From Apteryx mantelli (Eukaryota; Chordata; Aves; Apterygiformes; Apterygidae), in NCBI RefSeq assembly GCF_036417845.1, contig NC_089994.1:18308001-18372000 (forward strand): a DNA stretch of 64,000 nt. Direction: 5' to 3'. Position numbers and translations under genes: made by a program. Of the stretch, positions 59,101-64,000 are shown piece by piece. How positions within the stretch are numbered: the stretch's first letter is position 1; each line of letters opens with the position of its first letter. The notes under the pieces are model-generated. The model had not been told where the DNA came from and made no database searches. It saw only the letters and a list, made by a program, of their open reading frames with translations.

Positions 59101-62100
59101 TAGGATTATAATTAGCATGGCTCAGGCCGTTAGTGTAATTTGCAGGGAGGTTATGCTCGTTCGCGTGAGGCTGTGACAGTCGCAGTAGCATACAGCTGTC
59201 CTTGCTGGCTGGTCTCCAGGATGGGCAGTTCAGATCAGCACATCCCATGACGTGACTGTTGTGCCCCTGTCTTTCTTTTCACCTGAGCCTGCACTGGCAC
59301 CTCTCTTGCACTCTCTGGTGTCCCCTGGACTCAGGATGTGGTTGTGACTCTAGTCACAGCGGTGGTACCCCGAGCTCAGCTCCTTTCCCTTCCTGTGCTC
59401 TTGTCACCTGTGTTCCCAGCAGCAGACGTGTGTCCTGTCCCCAGACTGAGCTGTGAATGGTGTGTTTACAATTCACTTCTGGTAAAGCAACTGAATGCAG
59501 AGACCGAGTAAAACAAAAAAAATTTTTGACCCACCTTTTGTTTTGTCTAGTATAAGATACAGATGATTTATTTTGCAAAGAAAATAAAATATATGCTTTA
59601 ACTTATAGGGATTTTTTTTTTACCTCTGTTTTCTCTCTGTCTGTGAGCATCTTCTAGGTTCTGCTTTGTGTTCTCCAAGGAGTCAAGGATCCTTTCTGTT
59701 TTTTCTGCCTTTACACATTGATTTTTTTCTGCATGTGGCTCATTTCCTTCTGATTTCCTGCCTGAGCTTCCCCTTTTCCAGTGGCCGGTGAGAGGAAATC
59801 TCTTTCCTAACCTCCACCCACTTCTGCCCTGTGTTGCTGTCACTTGATGTTGGGGCTTGAAAACCTGATCTGCCCTGCTCTGTGTGCAGGGAAGCTGTGT
59901 TTAAAGATGCATATCACAGCTGGAGTGCAGAACCCGCTATTGTTTGCTCGGTGCCAGGTGCAGCCTTTTATGCTGGGCTTTTTCTGTTTTTTTTTCGGCC
60001 TGAAAGTGAGATGGCAAGAGAGGGCGGCGGTGTTCTACTTCAAAACCGGAGTTTGTAGACTGACCCAGAAATACGTTCCTCAAGCGGAGCTGTTTGCGAG
60101 CTGTGCTCAGGCAGATCTCCCAAATAGTCACGCTATGTGAGAAATCAAAGGCCAGTTCCAAACCAGACAGCAAGCGGGAAGGATGCCTTCATTCCCTGCT
60201 CACGCTTCTTAGCTTCAGCTTGAATACAGCATAATTTTTTTTCTTCCAGCTGGCATGCAGAGGGGTAAGTGAGAGATGGGGGTGTCAGACTTCAGAAGGT
60301 TTTTGCTTAACATTGCAAGAAAAGAACAGTGTGATATAATGACTCCTGTGTAGAGAAGAATCACAGCCTCTCAAAGAGGATTAAAAACAAGTGGTTTACA
60401 GCAAACTGCGCTTCTATTTTGAGGAGCAGTAGTGTGAGCTGTTTTCCTGAATGCTTCACAGATTGAATACTGGCAAGTGAAATTAAAGGTGTGTGGAGAA
60501 GGATAAAGAAATTCAGATGAGGCCCAGGGAACTGGGGAGTTAAAGATGCTGCCAGATAACAGGTGGCTCCCAGAATTTCTGCCTCAGCATCAGTCAGTGA
60601 CTGTTCTTGTTTCATGTAAGACTCTGTGATACTTATCCAAAATTCATGTTTGTGCCTCTGCTCTACCATGCGGTTCCTACTCTGGGCCTCATTCTAAAAA
60701 CCTGTTGAATGCACGTTCTCACTGCACCAAATATTAGCTGTGATTTCTGCAGAATACAGCTGATACTGGGATACCTGATGCCACTGGGCATTAGACTGTT
60801 TGAACGTTGGCTTGGAATGTGCGCTGTGTGTCTGTGGACCGTGCAGAAGGGACAAGAGTGTGTTCCAGGAGAAGGGCAGAGATGAATGTTGGTGTGCCCA
60901 AGTGTGCTGTGGCAGGCGAAAGAGTTCCTCCCTGCAGGACGTAGAACTTTCCCTTGTGGTTGCTGGGTTTGAGCTGGTCCTTTGGCATGGAGCGAGTGGC
61001 GGGTTTGAGCCGGGGAGTCCTGGGGTGGGGTTGTGTGGGTGCATGCTTGGCACAAACGGGTCCAGAGCTGCTGGTTTTGGAGAGTCGCTGGGGAAGAAAT
61101 CATGATGGTGGAATTGCAGTGAAGTTGCAGCCAGCAAGTGCTTTGTAACTGGCAGCTCTGCATTTGCTTTTTGTACTGCTGCAACCCGTTGATTAGTACG
61201 TTCGGTCAGGGACCTTGATCCTCGCTGAGTCTGACCTGGCACCTGCTTTTAAGAGAAAAGAAAGCCAGGCTTCTCTTTCTGTGCTCCTGGTGTGATACCC
61301 TGAAGATCGATATTAGGTTCCATTCTGTGTTCTAAGTGCCATCACCCCATGCAGTTTGAAGTGTTTGAAGTTAGTCCCTAAAAGACAGTCTTTAGAGGAG
61401 ATACTAAATCAGTTCTAACTACATCTTTTGACCAAATTTGTGAGGTTTTTGCAGCTGAGCAGTTGGCAGTTAGAGGCAGAAGTTGCATGTGTGAATTGCA
61501 ACTTTTAATATTCTCTTCTCACGTGACGCCTTCTACATCCATAAATACGCTGTCCCGCGTGTTGGTGAGCAAGGTCCCAGGCCAGCCTGTATGGTAACAC
61601 ATAGTGTCAGGGAGGTGCGAATAGGTCCGGACTTGCATTCGGTTAACTTTGACATTCACTCGGTTAGGAATTTCTCCCTGAATCTGCCTCTGTGCCGGTG
61701 TGCTGAGGGAGCTCGCGGTAGCCCTTGTGTCCTTTGTGCTGTCTCTGTCCGTGGAGCCGCGCCAGTTCCCTCTTGCGGGCTGGAAGCGTTTCTGCTTGCC
61801 GCTATGTAGAAAAGAACCGAGCGCTGTTTAGGTGCTGTGAACGGCGATGCACGCTCTCTGCTGATTGAATGCGATGCACGACCAGCAATGAAAGGATTCA
61901 CGGCACTGGAGCTTCCCGCAGCAGCCGCTTGCCCTGCATGGCTACTGCTGCTTTTGTATCTGATGTGGTGTCTGGTGGCTCTCTCTGTCACTCTGCGTGT
62001 GCTGGTTTCAGTTGTGTGTTTAAGTCATTTTCTTGCCTTTCAGGTGGACAGAAGAAGAGCTGAGTTTAATTAACAGCTGGGCCTTCCAGGGCGAGCGAGT

Positions 62101-63255
62101 GATCCACGGCAATCCCTCGGGTGTGGATAATGCTGTTGGCACTTGGGGTATGTGTGTGTTTGCTGCTCCCCAGCACCGACCGTGGGCGCTGAGGAGAGGC
62201 TGACAGGGTGCGTGGCAGAGCAGCGGCCACCTTTCCAGTCTCTAATGCAGCCTGTGCATCAGCTCTGGGAAGGTGCAACCAGCGTTGCATTTCTGCAGAC
62301 GACGAAGATTTGCTTGGGGTTGCTGCAGGGAAGCTAGATGGAGTAGGTTGCCTCACTGCACTGAGTGCAGCAGAGGGACCAGAAACTCCCAAATTCAGAT
62401 CCTCCTTTTGACCTGAGGGGAGGGAGTCCCTTTTCCGTCTTGGTTCGCCCCACCTGTAAGCTGGGCTGGAGCCACACAGGGTGTTGGGAGACTGGGCTGC
62501 ATTGACCTCGGAGAGCTCTGTCTCCCAGGCAAGTGCCATGGGGCAGAAAACCTGTTGTAAATAACTGAAACTTAAACGTTCTGCAGTGAACAGAGAAACG
62601 CAATCCTGTCCAAAGGATAATGCAGTAGCAAATGCAGTCGGACAGCTGTCGTTTAGTTTCAATTAGCAGAGACTTCCCATTGTTTTGGAAGTGTCCTTTG
62701 AGACTTTCTTTTAATAATCTTTCTAATGAGACCTAATCGCAGTGCTTCTGTAAAAATAGGAGCAAGGCGAGACATTCCTTCTGGACAGCAAAACTCCGTT
62801 CTGAAGGATGACTGCTGACGTGAATGTGCGCGGTCAGATCTGAGTCCAGTTTGAAGCCTGCACGCTCAGCTCTGCCCTGGGGAATCATTGCTTGATTTTC
62901 GTTTTCACTGAAGATTTAATACTGGCCAAACTCTTTACCATTAAAAAAAAAAAAAATTATGTGATCCTGCAGTAGAGGAGAGCAAAAGGAAAGACATTGT
63001 TTTAACTGTGTCCGGCCAGACCCTCTCATTAAGTCAGCAGGGTTAAGCAAATTCCTGCTGTCTGAGAAAATGGTTCATTTAGCTGGTGTTTCTTGCAATT
63101 ACTGTCATATGCTCTGGGTGAGGTTCTAAAGATGAAAGACCTGTTTCTTATGACATTGTGTTATCTTGGGCTCACAGTGTACCGAGACAATGCATGTATT
63201 TTACTTTAGGTGGAGCCCTGAGATACCAATCAGGAAAAATCACATCATTAAAGAG
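56135..63255 (+). CDS. MVK: Mevalonate kinase, N-terminal part (3' exons beyond window)
   Basis: This is a GHMP-family kinase that phosphorylates mevalonate with ATP in the isoprenoid and cholesterol pathway (cytosol and peroxisome). Six coding exons lie in the window: 56135-56212, 56299-56446, 57363-57510, 58752-58907, 62044-62147 and 63210-63255; 680 nt, residues 1-226, roughly 57% of the 396-aa human protein. Sizes match the human exons (78, 148, 145, 156, 104 and 46 nt), with 3 nt more in the third. Motif 1 ([18 protein letters not shown]) has Lys13. The ATP loop is [16 protein letters not shown], where human has Pro-Pro at the start. Catalytic Glu194 and Asp205 are present in [17 protein letters not shown] (human Glu193 and Asp204). 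The ATG follows a non-coding exon and an acceptor at 56128. The intron after 56446 uses a GC donor. The exons for the rest of the C-terminal lobe are missing only because the window ends. Confidence 0.95.
56447..56448 (+). other. MVK: Non-canonical GC splice donor of MVK intron 3
   Basis: The exon ends TTC TCA G and the intron starts gcaagc. This gives a 148-nt exon exactly as in human and joins in phase to the exon at 57363 (Ser-Ala-Asp-Phe). The next GT, at 56454, would add 7 nt and create an immediate stop. CAG before GCAAG is the usual setting of GC-AG introns. Confidence 0.85.
57511..62043 (+). other. MVK: MVK introns around exon 58752-58907, no other gene seen
   Basis: Two introns of 1.2 and 3.1 kb. 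The first has a T8G9 homopolymer tract near 57687-57705. The second contains open frames on the minus strand (up to 182 codons at 60694-61242) without recognisable motifs. No transposon or RNA gene was identified. Confidence 0.5.
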
Positions 63256-64000
63256 GTAATATTCGAGTTTAAAAATAACGCTTACATACAGTGGGTGGAA
63301 TACGTCAAAGATATATGGGATGGATTTTATATGGTATGAGATTGATGAAAGATTGCTGACAGCCTGGCAGAAGGGTTTGGTAGCCAGATCTTGCTGTTGG
63401 CCATGGGCGGAGGTAGCTTGAGTGTCGTCTTGGCTTGGGGCGGATGAGCACAATGAAATGTTTAGTCATTATCTGACATTAGATGAACAGAGCACAAAGG
63501 ATCAATATTAATTTCATGGCATTATGGGCAGCAGGAATGGGTCTGCTCCTGGCAGCAAATGACATTGTGGGGAGGGGGAGCTTTTTGCTTACCTGGTGGT
63601 AGAACTATGTGAAAACCAAGCTGCAAAGAGCAAATCCAGGTCCTAAATGTTCCCTCTGCCTCCTGCCAATGAAGTATAATCTGACTCCATTAAAATCTTT
63701 CACAGTGCATGAAATTGCTCTATTAGCAGTTAATGGCTACTGCTGGCTAGCCTCGCAGATAGTATTTTAAAGGAAAGGTTTTAGTTGAAAAACATGGATT
63801 TCAGTAAATATGTTACAGTCCTATTTATGGAGCTGGAACAGTTGCTCATTGTAACTAAGAGGAACAAGCCTGAACCCAGGCTGCTTAAGCACCTGCTTAA
63901 CTTTTTGAAAACTAATGGGACTCCTTATCTTAGGTGTCTTGCTCAAATAGACCTTTCACAGCAGAATGAACAGCAGCTGTGTCATGGGTCTTGGCCGCTG
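63256..64000 (+). other. MVK: MVK intron, continues past window end
   Basis: The intron after the 46-nt exon runs to the window edge. No later MVK exon (such as one coding TNTKVPRNTR) is seen here. Confidence 0.6.

Overview
The window is vertebrate nuclear DNA, most likely from a bird. Spliced genes have GT-AG introns and short introns (the 26 coding exons of UBE3B fit in 22 kb). CpG-rich promoters, a short CR1-like LINE scrap and the gene order fit the avian counterpart of the human 12q24.11 block. The species cannot be named from the sequence. No prokaryotic, viral or CRISPR-like system was seen.

Layout: (1) 1-2853, the last four coding exons of MYO1H (+), an unconventional class I myosin. 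(2) 2854-8052, two converging 3' ends. (3) 8053-18332, KCTD10 (-), a complete CUL3 adaptor of 7 coding exons and 313 aa. (4) about 17600-19060, a CpG island with a head-to-head KCTD10/UBE3B promoter. (5) 19843-41833, UBE3B (+), a complete HECT E3 ligase of 26 coding exons and 1070 aa. (6) 41834 to about 50770, the UBE3B 3' UTR and an intergenic stretch with no supported gene. (7) 51229-55586, MMAB (-), mitochondrial cob(I)alamin adenosyltransferase, complete in 9 exons and 233 aa. (8) 55587 to about 55830, a compact MMAB/MVK bidirectional promoter with inverted CCAAT boxes and an SRE-like site. (9) 56135 to beyond 64000, MVK (+), mevalonate kinase, whose first six coding exons are present and whose 3' exons lie outside the window.

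The five genes alternate in orientation (+ - + - +), so each neighbouring pair shares either a promoter or a 3' intergenic space. KCTD10 and UBE3B both act in ubiquitin ligation. MMAB and MVK act in cobalamin and isoprenoid metabolism and are known in mammals to share an SREBP-2 responsive promoter.

I rebuilt the exon joins by hand from splice signals, reading phase and remembered family sequences. All internal phases agree, and the total lengths match the human proteins closely. The most notable points are a GC-AG intron in MVK, a NAGNAG acceptor in KCTD10, a KCTD10 first exon whose coding part is only the ATG, Gly and Ala in a usually basic nucleotide-binding motif of MMAB, and a 91-bp tandem duplication with a G-quadruplex motif in MVK intron 1.
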